NCBI RefSeq assembly: GCF_001439735.1
Contig: NZ_JYLN01000007.1
Coordinates: 310,001-374,000, forward strand
DNA: 64,000 nt
DNA from: Pseudomonas paralactis
GTDB taxonomy: Bacteria > Pseudomonadota > Gammaproteobacteria > Pseudomonadales > Pseudomonadaceae
Direction: 5' to 3'
In this document: positions 8,764 to 17,961 of the stretch, in pieces
How positions within the stretch are numbered: position 1 is the stretch's first letter
How the letters are laid out: the number at the start of each line of letters is the position of its first letter
Notes under the pieces: model-generated
What the model was told of the DNA's origin: nothing
Databases searched by the model: none
Seen by the model: the letters and a program-made list of their open reading frames with translations, nothing else
Translations under genes and position numbers: made by a program

Positions 8764-10150
8764 AGCCCGTGCGTTGACGCACCAGATTGAGATTCAAGGC
8801 GCCGTTGGCACGAAAACCATCGCCCTGCTCGATAATGTCCGGGCCTTCGATTTCACTGGCATCGGGCAATTCACCGGCGATGGACTCCAGAATATCGGTC
8901 ATGCTCAACACGCCCATGAAATCCCCGAATTCGTTGATCACGAAGGCAATATGGGTGGACTCCTGGCGCATCTGCTCCAGGGCATTGAGGATCGAAAAAC
9001 TCTCCAACAGGTTGATCGCCCGACGCGCCAGGTGTTCCAGGTTCGGCTCGTTGCCGGCCAGGTATTCCTTGAGCAATTCTTTCTTGTGCACAAAGCCCAG
9101 GGGTTCATCCACCGCACCGTTGCGGATCAGTGGCAAGCGCGAGTAGGACGAATGCATCAGCTTCAGGCGGATCGTGTCGGGATCGTCCGCCAGGTCGATG
9201 CAGTCCACCTGGGCCCGAGGGGTCATCAGGGTACGAATCGGTCGCTCGGCCAGTTGCAGCACGCCGCTGATCATCACTCGCTCACGTCGATCAAACAGCG
9301 GGCCCTGCGCAGTATCCGATTCGCCCAGCAGGTCGGCGACCTCCTCACCCACCTCTTCCACCGCCAGGCTGCGGCCACCCAATAAACGCATCACTGCATG
9401 GGCCGTACGCTCACGCACCGGCAGCACACCTTGCGCTGATTTTTTGCGACGCGAGCGGGCAATCTGGTTGAACACCTCGATCAGGATCGAGAAGCCAATG
9501 GCCGCGTACAGGTAACCCTTGGGAATATGGAAACCCAAGCCTTCGGCGGTCAGGGCAAAACCGATCATCATCAAGAAGCCCAGGCACAGCATGATCACGG
9601 TCGGGTGCGCATTGACGAAACGGGTCAGCGGCTTGCTCGCCACGATCATCAAACCAATGGACACGATCACGGCGATCATCATCACCGCCAGTTCGTCCAC
9701 CATGCCCACGGCGGTGATCACCGCATCCAGGGAGAACACCGCATCCAGCACCACAATCTGCGCCACGATCGGCCAGAACATCGCGTAGGCGACATTGCCC
9801 TTGTGCTGGGCCACATGGCCTTCCAGGCGTTCGTGCAATTCCATGGTGGCCTTGAACAACAGGAACACACCACCGAACAACATGATCAGGTCACGACCGG
9901 AAAAGCTCTTGTCGAACACTTCGAACAACGGCTGGGTAAGGGTCACCAACCAGGAAATACTCGCCAACAGGCCCAGGCGCATCAGCAGGGCCAGGGACAA
10001 ACCAATCAACCGCGCACGGTCGCGCTGCTCCGGCGGGAGCTTGTCCGCCAGGATCGCGATAAACACCAGGTTGTCGATACCCAGCACCAGTTCCAGCACA
10101 ATCAAAGTCGCCAGGCCCAGCCAGGCCGTAGGATCCGCTAACCATTCCAT
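8582..10150 (-). CDS. TerC-family membrane protein with CBS pair and CorC/HlyC domain
   Basis: A 522-residue inner-membrane protein. Residues 1-220 form a TerC-type segment with about seven hydrophobic helices and the acidic motifs ELVLGIDNLVFI and DAVFSLDAVITAVG that are thought to bind metal ions. A cytoplasmic part follows with two CBS domains around residues 285-410 (MTPRAQVDCIDL, SRLPLIRNG) and a C-terminal CorC_HlyC domain. The architecture matches the YoaE/YegH group of putative metal or tellurite-related transporters. Its last 182 bases overlap the 3' end of the convergent thioredoxin-like gene. The substrate is not established. Confidence 0.85.
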   Translation of the reverse strand: MEWLADPTAWLGLATLIVLELVLGIDNLVFIAILADKLPPEQRDRARLIGLSLALLMRLGLLASISWLVTLTQPLFEVFDKSFSGRDLIMLFGGVFLLFKATMELHERLEGHVAQHKGNVAYAMFWPIVAQIVVLDAVFSLDAVITAVGMVDELAVMMIAVIVSIGLMIVASKPLTRFVNAHPTVIMLCLGFLMMIGFALTAEGLGFHIPKGYLYAAIGFSILIEVFNQIARSRRKKSAQGVLPVRERTAHAVMRLLGGRSLAVEEVGEEVADLLGESDTAQGPLFDRRERVMISGVLQLAERPIRTLMTPRAQVDCIDLADDPDTIRLKLMHSSYSRLPLIRNGAVDEPLGFVHKKELLKEYLAGNEPNLEHLARRAINLLESFSILNALEQMRQESTHIAFVINEFGDFMGVLSMTDILESIAGELPDASEIEGPDIIEQGDGFRANGALNLNLVRQRTGFKAAATEDYQTLAGLVMSLLDRLPVVGDCLEHEGWRLTVAEVEERRVTQVQLRPCSGHNG

Positions 10151-10459
10151 TTATTGAGTCTCTGTATTCAAGGTTTTCAGAACGCCGGGCACGGCAAGGT
10201 GCGGTCATAAGACCGGGACAAGGTTAGCAGTCGGAATACGGGGTGCTTCAGGGGGAACAGCGACAGCGGTTGTCTTGGGGAAAGACGACTGGGAGGCTCC
10301 GAGAGGGTGTTCATGCAAGTCCTGAAATGACAAAAGGACTTGAATCCTACATTCGAAATACAAATTTCCCACAACGCAAAACTATTACAAAACCTGTAAA
10401 CCCCTATCAGAAGCACAGCTCCCACAGAAAGCCTGCCCGCCTGGCAGATAGACGATTCA
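10151..10459. other. 309-base intergenic region without a recognisable gene
   Basis: This gap lies between the start of the TerC-family gene and the stop of the SorC regulator gene. The part near 10330-10400 is AT-richer than its surroundings and probably holds the TerC promoter. Open frames here show no family resemblance. No strong terminator hairpin is evident. Confidence 0.5.
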
Positions 10460-11440
10460 TCAGGGTTTACGAGTGGCATCGTCCAGCGCCAGGATGGTGT
10501 GGGCGTTGGTGACGGTGGTCGCCAGTGTATTGATCACCCCCGACCGCAACGCCCCCAGCGTCGCCGCGGCCTTGGTGTTTTCACTGGCGATCGCCACCAC
10601 ATCCGGAATGCGAAACAGCTCCTGTACCGTCAGCCCGATCACGCGCCCCTGGATGGCGTTGACCGCCGGCTGGCCGTGTATGTCGATAAAGTCATAGCCC
10701 ATCATGTCGCCCACCGTACCGGACAAGCGCGCCTGGGCGATTTCCTGGGGCGAGAACCAGCCCATGCGTACCATATTGCTGTTTTCGCTCATGTCGCCAA
10801 TGCCGATCAGCGCGATGTCGGCACGTCGCGCGCGGTCGAGGGTGGAGCGCACCGTGTCGTTATTGATCAACACACCACGCAGCTCAGGGTTGGCCACCAG
10901 TGCCGGGGCGTACAGGCTTTCACTCTCGCCGCCAAAGCGCAGGGCCAGGCGCCGGCAGATATGGTCGGGGTTCATGTACTCGCCGGCCTTGAGCGAACCA
11001 CCGATGGCACACACAAACGTGCAGTTGCGCGTCACCGGCAGGAACACATTATCGGCCACCGCGCCGACGTTACGGCCCATGCCCACGGCGACGATCATGC
11101 CGTCGCCCAGGGTTTTGTTCAGGTAGTTGGCGACCAGGCTGGCGACCGCCGAGCGCTGGGTGTCGGGATCGCTGTGGTCAACGGCGATCAAGGCGCGGTC
11201 GAGCTTGAAGCGCTCCACCAGCGCGCGTTCCAGTTCGTTGTTCATCGCCGGGTGCTGCAACACGCGAACCTCGACAATACCCTCGTCCCGCGCACGCTTG
11301 AGCAGGCGGCTGACTTTGGCCCGCGACAGATCGAAGCGTTTGGCAATGGCTTCCTGAGTGACGTTCTCAAGGTAATAGAGCATCGCCACTTCGGTCATTT
11401 GATCGATATCACTGGCCATGCGCTGGGTACTGTCACTCAT
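10460..11440 (-). CDS. SorC-family sugar-binding transcriptional regulator
   Basis: A 326-residue regulator with an N-terminal helix-turn-helix (MLYYLENVTQEAIAKRF, then LSRAKVSRLLKRARDEGIV) and a C-terminal SorC/DeoR sugar-phosphate-binding domain (IAVGMGRNVGAVA, AVNAIQGRVIGL). The ATG giving MSDSTQRMAS is preferred over one 33 bases upstream. It lies downstream of the RpiB-type isomerase gene and is divergent from the ABC transporter operon. EryD of Brucella erythritol catabolism is a SorC-type regulator, so a tetrose phosphate or polyol effector is plausible; this is inference from context. Confidence 0.85.
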   Translation of the reverse strand: MSDSTQRMASDIDQMTEVAMLYYLENVTQEAIAKRFDLSRAKVSRLLKRARDEGIVEVRVLQHPAMNNELERALVERFKLDRALIAVDHSDPDTQRSAVASLVANYLNKTLGDGMIVAVGMGRNVGAVADNVFLPVTRNCTFVCAIGGSLKAGEYMNPDHICRRLALRFGGESESLYAPALVANPELRGVLINNDTVRSTLDRARRADIALIGIGDMSENSNMVRMGWFSPQEIAQARLSGTVGDMMGYDFIDIHGQPAVNAIQGRVIGLTVQELFRIPDVVAIASENTKAAATLGALRSGVINTLATTVTNAHTILALDDATRKP

Positions 11441-11503
11441 GGGGACGGGCTTCCGTTTCGGCGTCAAAGGCACATTCTCCCGACTCTTGCCCCGTGCCGT
11501 CCA

Positions 11504-11965
11504 CTACTGATGCCCATCGCGCTCGATTGCATTGATGCGCTCCACCTTGGCCCCGGAACGCGCCGCCTCAAACTCCGAGGCCAGGAACGCCGTGACAATG
11601 CTCTTGGCCAGCTCCGCGCCGATCACCCGCGCACCGATGGACAGGATCTGCGCATCGTTGCTCTTGCGCGCCCGCTCCGCCGAGTAAGTGTCATGGGCCT
11701 GGGCCGCACGGATACCCAGCACCTTGTTCGCCGAAATGGCCATGCCGATGCCGGTGCCACATACCAGCACACCGAGACGCTGCTGACCGGCGCTGATGGC
11801 GTTGGCCACGGCCAGCGCGATGTCCGGGTAGAGCACCGGCGCGGTGGAATGGGTGCCGAAGTCGGTCACCGGATAACCCAGCGTCTCGATATGCCGCTTC
11901 AACAGCTCTTTAAGCTCAAAACCCGCTTCATCGCATCCGATAGCCACCGGAAAGGGTGTGTTCAT
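11504..11965 (-). CDS. RpiB/LacAB-family sugar-phosphate isomerase (probable D-erythrulose-4-phosphate isomerase)
   Basis: A 153-residue RpiB-fold isomerase. The AIGCDEAGFELK start, the VLVCGTGIGMAI loop with the catalytic cysteine, and AHDTYSAERARKSNDAQIL with its phosphate-binding residues are all intact. Family members interconvert aldose and ketose phosphates: ribose/ribulose 5-P, allose, galactose or tetrose phosphates. Because the island also encodes polyol dehydrogenases and a DAK-type ketose kinase, a DerI-like role (D-erythrulose 4-phosphate to D-erythrose 4-phosphate) is my best reading. Ribose-5-phosphate isomerase B remains possible. It lies 63 bases ahead of the SorC regulator gene on the same strand. 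Confidence 0.75.
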   Translation of the reverse strand: MNTPFPVAIGCDEAGFELKELLKRHIETLGYPVTDFGTHSTAPVLYPDIALAVANAISAGQQRLGVLVCGTGIGMAISANKVLGIRAAQAHDTYSAERARKSNDAQILSIGARVIGAELAKSIVTAFLASEFEAARSGAKVERINAIERDGHQ

Positions 11966-12001
11966 GGCGTCTGGCTCCGCTGCCCTGATCCTGATTAAGA
12001 C

Positions 12002-12015
12002 TGATCATATGATCA
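12002..12015. promoter_or_regulatory. perfect palindrome TGATCATATGATCA in divergent promoter region
   Basis: A 14-base perfect palindrome sits 37 bases upstream of the rpiB-like start in the 283-base gap shared with the divergent ABC operon. A related short palindrome, CTGATCAG, occurs at 12161-12168, about 80 bases ahead of the ABC gene, so both promoters have a similar core TGATCA. This is a good candidate operator for the SorC-family regulator. Confidence 0.5.
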
Positions 12016-12248
12016 TTCAGTGAAATTTCGCTCAGTCATTTCTTGGTCATTCCACCTCATCTGTCAAGCGCGATTTAACAGACCCTCCGGTCAAAGCGGC
12101 CTCAAAAGCAAATATTGCCGCTACAGATGAGAATCAACGCTTTTAAGTGAAAGAGATTGACTGATCAGAATTTCATTTGATACACATATGCTCACAGCGA
12201 AACATGACTGTGCGACCTAATAAGAATTCACAGCACGAGGACACGCCG

Positions 12249-13736
12249 ATGGCCACGCCATTACTGCTCCAGGCTGAACATGTCGCCAAGGCTTATGCCG
12301 GGGTGCCGGCTTTGCGTGACGGGCGCCTTTCCTTGCGCGGCGGCAGCGTCCACGCCCTGTGCGGCGGCAATGGCGCCGGCAAGTCGACCTTCCTGAGCAT
12401 CCTGATGGGCATCACCCAACGTGACGCCGGCAGCATTCTGCTCAACGGTACGCCGGTGCAGTTCAACCGCCCCAGTGAAGCCCTGGCGGCCGGGATCGCG
12501 ATGATCACCCAAGAGCTCGAACCCATCCCCTACATGACCGTCGCCGAGAACATCTGGCTGGGCCGCGAACCGCGCCGCGCCGGTTGCATCGTCGACAGCA
12601 AGGCCCTGAACCGCCGCACCCGCGAGCTGCTCGAAAGCCTGGAGTTCGAGGTCGACGCCACCAGCCCCATGCACCGCTTGAGCGTGGCGCAGATTCAGCT
12701 GGTGGAAATCGCCAAGGCGTTCAGCCATGACTGCCAGGTAATGATCATGGACGAGCCGACCTCAGCCATCGGCGAGCGCGAGGCAGAAACCCTGTTCAAG
12801 GCCATACGCCGCCTTACGGCACGGGGCGCCGGCATCGTGTACGTGTCCCATCGCTTGAGCGAACTGGCGCAAATCGCCGATGACTACAGCATCTTCCGCG
12901 ATGGCGCCTTCGTGGAAAGCGGGCGCATGGCCGATATCGACCGTGACCATCTGGTGCGCGGCATTGTCGGCCAGGAACTGACGCGCATTGACCACAAGGT
13001 TGGCCGCGAATGTGCCGCCGATACCTGCCTGCAAGTGGACAACCTGAGCCGCAACGGCGAGTTTCACGACATCAGCCTGCAATTGCGCCGCGGGGAGATC
13101 CTCGGCATTTATGGGCTGATGGGCTCGGGGCGCAGCGAGTTTCTCAACTGCATCTACGGCCTGACCGTGGCCGATTCCGGCAGCGTCACCCTGCAAGGCA
13201 AACCCATGCCCATCGGGCTGCCCAAGGCCACCATCCACGCTGGCATGTCACTGGTCACCGAAGACCGCAAGGACAGTGGCCTGGTGCTGACCGGCAGCAT
13301 CCTGTCGAACATTGCGCTGTCGGCCTACAAGCGCCTGTCGAGCTGGTCGCTGATCAATGCACGCAAAGAAACCCAACTGGCCGAAGACATGGTCAAGCGC
13401 CTGCAGATCAAAACCAGCTCCCTGGACCTGCCGGTGGCGTCCATGAGCGGCGGCAACCAACAAAAAGTCGTGCTCGCCAAATGCCTGTCCACCGAGCCGG
13501 TGTGCCTGCTCTGCGATGAGCCCACCCGCGGTATCGACGAAGGCGCCAAGCAGGAGATCTACCACCTGCTCGACCAGTTCGTGCGGGCCGGTGGCGCCGC
13601 CATCGTGGTGTCGTCCGAAGCCCCGGAACTGCTGCACCTGAGCGATCGCATCGCCGTATTCAAGGGCGGACGGCTGGTAACCATCAGCACCGACACCGCC
13701 CTTTCCCAGGAAGCCTTGTTGAGTCTTGCCTCATGA
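12249..13736 (+). CDS. sugar ABC transporter ATP-binding protein (RbsA/MglA type)
   Basis: A 495-residue protein with two fused ATPase domains, which energises import of a sugar or polyol. Domain 1 has Walker A GGNGAGKST, a signature-like LSVAQIQLVEIAKA and Walker B VMIMDEPTSAIG. Domain 2 has the degenerate Walker A GLMGSGRSEF, MSGGNQQKVVLAKCL and LLCDEPTRGID, as is normal for RbsA. The ATG at 12249 is chosen because it follows a GAGG site and gives the usual family N-terminus; an in-frame ATG 72 bases earlier adds unrelated sequence. It is the first gene of the plus-strand operon and overlaps the permease gene by 4 bases. Confidence 0.9.
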   Translation: MATPLLLQAEHVAKAYAGVPALRDGRLSLRGGSVHALCGGNGAGKSTFLSILMGITQRDAGSILLNGTPVQFNRPSEALAAGIAMITQELEPIPYMTVAENIWLGREPRRAGCIVDSKALNRRTRELLESLEFEVDATSPMHRLSVAQIQLVEIAKAFSHDCQVMIMDEPTSAIGEREAETLFKAIRRLTARGAGIVYVSHRLSELAQIADDYSIFRDGAFVESGRMADIDRDHLVRGIVGQELTRIDHKVGRECAADTCLQVDNLSRNGEFHDISLQLRRGEILGIYGLMGSGRSEFLNCIYGLTVADSGSVTLQGKPMPIGLPKATIHAGMSLVTEDRKDSGLVLTGSILSNIALSAYKRLSSWSLINARKETQLAEDMVKRLQIKTSSLDLPVASMSGGNQQKVVLAKCLSTEPVCLLCDEPTRGIDEGAKQEIYHLLDQFVRAGGAAIVVSSEAPELLHLSDRIAVFKGGRLVTISTDTALSQEALLSLAS

Positions 13737-14710
13737 ATGCCAAAACCCTTGCCGCCCCTGTCACCACCCCGCCACGCAATCGCTTGCGCCTGTCCCTGGA
13801 CCGCTTCGGCCTGCCGCTGGTGTTTATTGTGCTGTGCGTGGTGATGGCGTTTTCCAGCGAATACTTCATGACCTGGCGCAACTGGATGGACATCCTGCGC
13901 CAGACCTCCATCAACGGCATCCTCGCCGTGGGCATGACGTATGTGATTCTGACCAAGGGCATCGACTTGTCGGTGGGTTCGATCCTGGCCTTTGCCGGTT
14001 TGTGCAGCGCGATGGTCGCCACCCAGGGCTATGGCCTGTTGGCGGCAGTCAGCGCCGGAATGTTTGCCGGGGCGATGCTCGGCGTGGTCAACGGCTTTAT
14101 GGTCGCCAACCTGTCGATCCCGCCGTTCGTGGCCACCCTGGGTATGCTCAGCATCGCGCGCGGCATGACCTTTATCCTCAATGACGGCAGCCCGATCACC
14201 GACCTGCCCGACGCCTACCTGGCGCTGGGTATCGGCAAGGTCGGCCCGGTGGGCGTGCCGATCATCATCTTCGCCGTGGTCGCGCTGATCTTCTGGATGG
14301 TGCTGCGCTACACCACCTACGGCCGCTATGTGTACGCCGTGGGCGGCAATGAAAAAAGCGCACGCACCTCCGGCATCGGCGTGCGCAAGGTGATGTTTTC
14401 GGTGTACGTGGTGTCGGGCCTGCTCGCCGGATTGGCCGGCGTGGTGTTGTCGGCACGGACCACCTCTGCCCTGCCCCAGGCCGGGGTTTCCTATGAGCTG
14501 GACGCGATTGCCGCGGTGGTGATCGGCGGCACCAGCCTGTCGGGCGGTACCGGCAGCATTGTCGGCACCTTGTTCGGGGCGCTGCTGATCGGCGTCATCA
14601 ACAACGGCCTGAACCTGCTCGGCGTGTCCTCCTATTACCAGCAGGTCGCCAAGGGCCTGATCATCGTGTTCGCAGTACTGATCGACGTGTGGCGCAAGAA
14701 AAAACGCTGA
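13733..14710 (+). CDS. sugar ABC transporter permease (RbsC type)
   Basis: A 325-residue inner-membrane permease with about eight to ten hydrophobic segments. The motifs GILAVGMTYVILTKGIDLSVGS and, near the end, AVVIGGTSLSGGTGSIVGT are the conserved cytoplasmic loops of the ribose/xylose/galactose permease family. Its ATG overlaps the TGA of the ATPase gene, indicating translational coupling. It should form a homodimer that works with the upstream ATPase and the downstream binding protein. The substrate is taken from context as a small polyol or ketose. Confidence 0.9.
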   Translation: MNAKTLAAPVTTPPRNRLRLSLDRFGLPLVFIVLCVVMAFSSEYFMTWRNWMDILRQTSINGILAVGMTYVILTKGIDLSVGSILAFAGLCSAMVATQGYGLLAAVSAGMFAGAMLGVVNGFMVANLSIPPFVATLGMLSIARGMTFILNDGSPITDLPDAYLALGIGKVGPVGVPIIIFAVVALIFWMVLRYTTYGRYVYAVGGNEKSARTSGIGVRKVMFSVYVVSGLLAGLAGVVLSARTTSALPQAGVSYELDAIAAVVIGGTSLSGGTGSIVGTLFGALLIGVINNGLNLLGVSSYYQQVAKGLIIVFAVLIDVWRKKKR

Positions 14711-14744
14711 AGAACGACCGATAACAATAACTGGAGTTCGACTT

Positions 14745-15752
14745 ATGAAACTGGGTACTACCCTGGCCGCCGCGGCGGCCCTCTCCCTGCTCGCCAGCAG
14801 TATCGCCATGGCGGCCGACGGCAAGACCTACAAGATCGGCGCCGCCGTCTACGGCCTCAAGGGCCAGTTCATGCAGAACTGGGTGCGCGAGCTCAAGGAA
14901 CATCCGGCGGTCAAGGATGGCACCGTGCAGTTAACCGTATTCGACGGCAACTACGACGCTCTGACCCAGAACAACCAGATCGAAAACATGGTGACCCAAC
15001 ACTACGACGCGATTCTGTTTGTACCGATCGATACCAAGGCCGGTGTCGGCACTGTCAAGGCGGCCATGAGCAACGACGTGGTGGTCATCGCCTCCAATAC
15101 GAAAGTAGCCGATGCCAGCGTGCCGTATGTGGGGAACGACGACGTCGAAGGCGGCCGCCTGCAGGCTCAGGCCATGGTCGACAAGCTCAACGGCAAGGGC
15201 AACGTGGTGATCATCCAGGGCCCGATTGGCCAGTCGGCGCAGATCGACCGGGAAAAAGGCGAGCTGGAAGTGCTGGGTAAACACCCCGACATCAAGATCA
15301 TCGAGAAGAAAACCGCCAACTGGGACCGCGCCCAGGCCATGACCCTCACCGAAGACTGGCTCAACGCCCACCCCAAGGGCATCAACGGCGTGATCGCCCA
15401 GAACGATGATATGGCCCTGGGTGCCGTGCAGGCTCTGAAGTCCCACGGACTGACCTCCAAAGAGGTGCCCGTGACCTCCATCGACGGGATGCCGGATGCG
15501 ATCCAGGCGGCGAAAAAAGACGAAGTCACCACCTTCCTCCAGGACGCCCAGGCCCAATCCCAGGGCGCACTGGACGTGGCCCTGCGCGCCCTGGCCGGCG
15601 AGGACTACAAGCCGCAATCGGTGATCTGGGAGCGCTACGCCAAGGACGTGAAATGGGCTGACGGCACGGCCAGGAACTACATCCTGCCCTGGGTGCCGGT
15701 GACCAATGCCAATGCGGACGCGCTGTACAAGCAAGTCAGCGGCGGCAAGTAG
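14745..15752 (+). CDS. periplasmic sugar-binding protein of the ABC transporter (RbsB type)
   Basis: A 335-residue substrate-binding protein. The N-terminus MKLGTTLAAAAALSLLASS, followed by IAMAADG, is a typical Sec signal peptide cleaved after AMA. The mature part is a periplasmic-binding-protein type 1 fold: VFDGNYDALTQNNQIENMV, DAILFVPIDTKAG, and AQNDDMALGAVQAL in the hinge-lobe region. It follows the permease gene by 34 bases, with a GGAG ribosome site. The specificity-determining residues cannot be assigned by reading, so ribose, ribitol or tetritols are all possible; the enzymes downstream favour a tetritol. Confidence 0.9.
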   Translation: MKLGTTLAAAAALSLLASSIAMAADGKTYKIGAAVYGLKGQFMQNWVRELKEHPAVKDGTVQLTVFDGNYDALTQNNQIENMVTQHYDAILFVPIDTKAGVGTVKAAMSNDVVVIASNTKVADASVPYVGNDDVEGGRLQAQAMVDKLNGKGNVVIIQGPIGQSAQIDREKGELEVLGKHPDIKIIEKKTANWDRAQAMTLTEDWLNAHPKGINGVIAQNDDMALGAVQALKSHGLTSKEVPVTSIDGMPDAIQAAKKDEVTTFLQDAQAQSQGALDVALRALAGEDYKPQSVIWERYAKDVKWADGTARNYILPWVPVTNANADALYKQVSGGK

Positions 15753-15775
15753 TCAGTGGCTTGAAACACAGTCAA

Positions 15776-15864
15776 CTGTGGGAGCTGGCTTGCCTGCGAT
15801 GCGGGCACCTCGGTGCATCAGGTAGACCGGGTCGATGCAATCGCAGGCAAGCCAGCTCCCACAT
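15776..15864. repeat. REPIN: paired REP sequences (type 1) inside operon
   Basis: CTGTGGGAGCTGGCTTGCCT plus GCGAT and its exact inverse surround a central spacer. The element lies between the binding-protein gene and the SDR gene of the polyol operon. Here it could act as an mRNA-stabilising 3' hairpin, raising binding-protein expression relative to the enzymes behind it, as REP elements do in other transport operons. Confidence 0.9.
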
Positions 15865-15905
15865 TGGACCGCGTTCTACCTTTTGATCTGTAACGGGAGT
15901 TATTC

Positions 15906-16661
15906 ATGTCTGGTTTCTGGAACCAAGCCTTCGACCTCAGCGGCCGTTGCGCGGTGATCACCGGGGGCGCCGCCGGCATTGGCCTGGCCTGTGCCACCCT
16001 GCTGGTGGAGCGCGGTGCGCGGGTGGCGCTGCTTGACCGCGACCCAGCGGTGGTCGAGGTGGCCGCCAGCCTGGGTGCCGGGCACCTGGGCATTGCCGTC
16101 GACCTCGGGAAGATCGACCAGATACAACCGACCGTCGACAAGGTTTTCGCACACTTCCAACGCCTGGATTACCTGATCAACAGCGCAGGCGTCGTGCTGC
16201 TGGACAAGGCCGTCGACGTCAGCGAAAGCGCCTGGGACACCACCCTGGACATCAACCTCAAGGCCAGTTTTTTCATGGCGCAGGCCTGCGCCAGGCACAT
16301 GATCGCCCAGGGCAGCGGGCGCATCGTCAACCTGGCGTCCCAGGCTGCCGTGATTGGCCTGGACCGTCACGTCGCCTACTGCGCCAGCAAGGCGGCGATT
16401 GTCGGCATGACCAAGGTATTGGCCATGGAATGGGCGCCGCAGATCAACGTCAACGCCATCTCCCCCACCATTGTCGAAACCGCCCTGGGCAAAAAAGCCT
16501 GGGCCGGTGAAGTGGGTGAACGGGCCAAATTGCAGATCCCGGCGGGGCGCTTTGCCCAACCGGAAGAAATCGCCGGGCTGGCGTTGTACCTGCTCAGTGA
16601 TGCCGCGCAGATGATCACCGGCGCCAACATGGTGATCGATGGCGGCTACAGCATTCAGTAA
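15906..16661 (+). CDS. short-chain dehydrogenase/reductase (probable polyol dehydrogenase)
   Basis: A 251-residue classical SDR. The NAD-binding motif TGGAAGIGLA is near residue 20, INSAGV matches the NNAG element, and the catalytic pair is Tyr158 and Lys162 (YCASK). An Asp at the end of the second strand (LLDRD) favours NAD over NADP. It shares an operon with a sugar importer, a zinc dehydrogenase and a DAK-type kinase. The D-threitol dehydrogenase of Mycobacterium smegmatis, as I recall, belongs to this family, so oxidation of a tetritol to erythrulose is a reasonable but untested assignment. The start follows GGAG with good spacing. Confidence 0.8.
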   Translation: MSGFWNQAFDLSGRCAVITGGAAGIGLACATLLVERGARVALLDRDPAVVEVAASLGAGHLGIAVDLGKIDQIQPTVDKVFAHFQRLDYLINSAGVVLLDKAVDVSESAWDTTLDINLKASFFMAQACARHMIAQGSGRIVNLASQAAVIGLDRHVAYCASKAAIVGMTKVLAMEWAPQINVNAISPTIVETALGKKAWAGEVGERAKLQIPAGRFAQPEEIAGLALYLLSDAAQMITGANMVIDGGYSIQ

Positions 16662-16688
16662 TTCATCTTAATGTCGTGAGGTCTTGTC

Positions 16689-17804
16689 ATGTCCACCGTC
16701 ACCGAACGCACACCCGAACAGCTCGCCCCGAGCATCCCCAAAACCATGCAGGCCGTGGTCTGCCATGGGCCGGAAGACTACCGCCTGGAAACCGTTGACG
16801 TACCCACCCCAGGCCCCGACGAGATTCTGACCAAGGTCGAGCTGTGCGGCATTTGCATGGGCGATATCAAGACCTATCGCGGCGCACCATCGTTCTGGGG
16901 CGACGCCGAGCAACCGCGTTACGTGAAGCCGCCGATGATCCCGGGGCATGAGTTCGTGTGCCGTGTGGTCGCCCTCGGCCCGGGTGCGGAAAAGCGCGGC
17001 GTGGCGGTCGGCGACCGGGTGATTTCCGAACAGATCGTACCGTGCTGGGGTTGCCGCTTCTGCAACCATGGCCAGTACTGGATGTGCCAGAAGCACGACC
17101 TGTATGGCTTCCAGAACAATGTGCAGGGCGCCATGGCTCAGTACATGATCTTTACCAAGGAAGGCATCATTCACAAAGTGCCGGAATCCATCGCCCCCGA
17201 CGAAGCGATCCTGATCGAGCCATTGGCCTGCTCGCTGCACGCAGCGGAGCGCGCCAACGTCGACCATGACGACATCGTGGTGGTCGCCGGCGCCGGCACC
17301 CTGGGCCTGGGCATCATCGGCGCGGTGCGGTTGCGCAACCCGAAAAAGCTTATTGTGCTGGACATGAAACCCGAACGCGCCGCCCTCGCCCTGCGCATGG
17401 GCGCCGACGAAGTCTGGAACCCCGCCGAGGTCGATGTGCTGGCGAAAATCCGCGAGATTACCGACGGCTACGGCTGCGACATCTATATCGAAGCCACCGG
17501 GCATCACAAGGCGGTGAACCAGGGGTTGGCGATGCTGCGCAAGCTGGGGCGCTTCGTCGAGTTCAGCGTATTCAATGACGAGGCCACGGTGGATTGGTCG
17601 ATCATTGGCGACCGCAAGGAGCTGGATATCCTCGGCTCGCACCTGGGGCCTTATATGTACCCCAGGGCCATCGACTTTATCGGCAACCGCAAAATCGACA
17701 TGCGCGATGTGGTGACCCACAAGTTTGCGCTGGCGGACTTCAAGGAGGCGTTTGCAGTGATGGAGCGCGGCGATAAATCGCTGAAGGTTGTGCTCGAACC
17801 CTGA
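16689..17804 (+). CDS. zinc-binding alcohol dehydrogenase (erythritol/L-threitol dehydrogenase-like)
   Basis: A 371-residue medium-chain dehydrogenase. Catalytic-zinc ligands are Cys53 (CGICMGD), the His-Glu of PGHEF and the Glu of EPLACSLHA. A structural-zinc cluster of four cysteines follows (CWGCRFCNHG...CQK). The Rossmann motif is AGAGTLGLG, with an Asp (VLDMK) indicating NAD. The sequence pattern resembles the erythritol/L-threitol dehydrogenase group named EltD in Mycobacterium smegmatis, based on my memory of that family. It sits 27 bases after the SDR gene, and two dehydrogenases in one operon suggest that two stereoisomeric polyols or both ends of the pathway are handled. Confidence 0.8.
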   Translation: MSTVTERTPEQLAPSIPKTMQAVVCHGPEDYRLETVDVPTPGPDEILTKVELCGICMGDIKTYRGAPSFWGDAEQPRYVKPPMIPGHEFVCRVVALGPGAEKRGVAVGDRVISEQIVPCWGCRFCNHGQYWMCQKHDLYGFQNNVQGAMAQYMIFTKEGIIHKVPESIAPDEAILIEPLACSLHAAERANVDHDDIVVVAGAGTLGLGIIGAVRLRNPKKLIVLDMKPERAALALRMGADEVWNPAEVDVLAKIREITDGYGCDIYIEATGHHKAVNQGLAMLRKLGRFVEFSVFNDEATVDWSIIGDRKELDILGSHLGPYMYPRAIDFIGNRKIDMRDVVTHKFALADFKEAFAVMERGDKSLKVVLEP

Positions 17805-17825
17805 TTGCAGCGACAACACACAACC

Positions 17826-17917
17826 CTGTGGGAGCTGGCTTGCCTGCGATGACGGTGCACCAGATAAAAATGCGCCAACTGACACACCGCCATCGCAGGC
17901 AAGCCAGCTCCCACAGG
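17826..17917. repeat. REPIN: paired REP sequences (type 1) inside operon
   Basis: CTGTGGGAGCTGGCTTGCCT plus GCGAT and its inverse ending CCCACAG enclose about 45 bases. It separates the zinc dehydrogenase from the kinase genes. It is the second such insertion in this operon, nearly identical in its arms to the one at 15.8 kb. Confidence 0.9.
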
Positions 17918-17961
17918 GGAATAGTGCCGCCCCTTACAACAAGAACACAGGAACCCGCGTT

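Noticed and set aside
10499..11998. 499-codon plus-strand open frame opposite the SorC and RpiB genes
   Set aside because: Both minus-strand genes have intact family motifs, while this frame has none.
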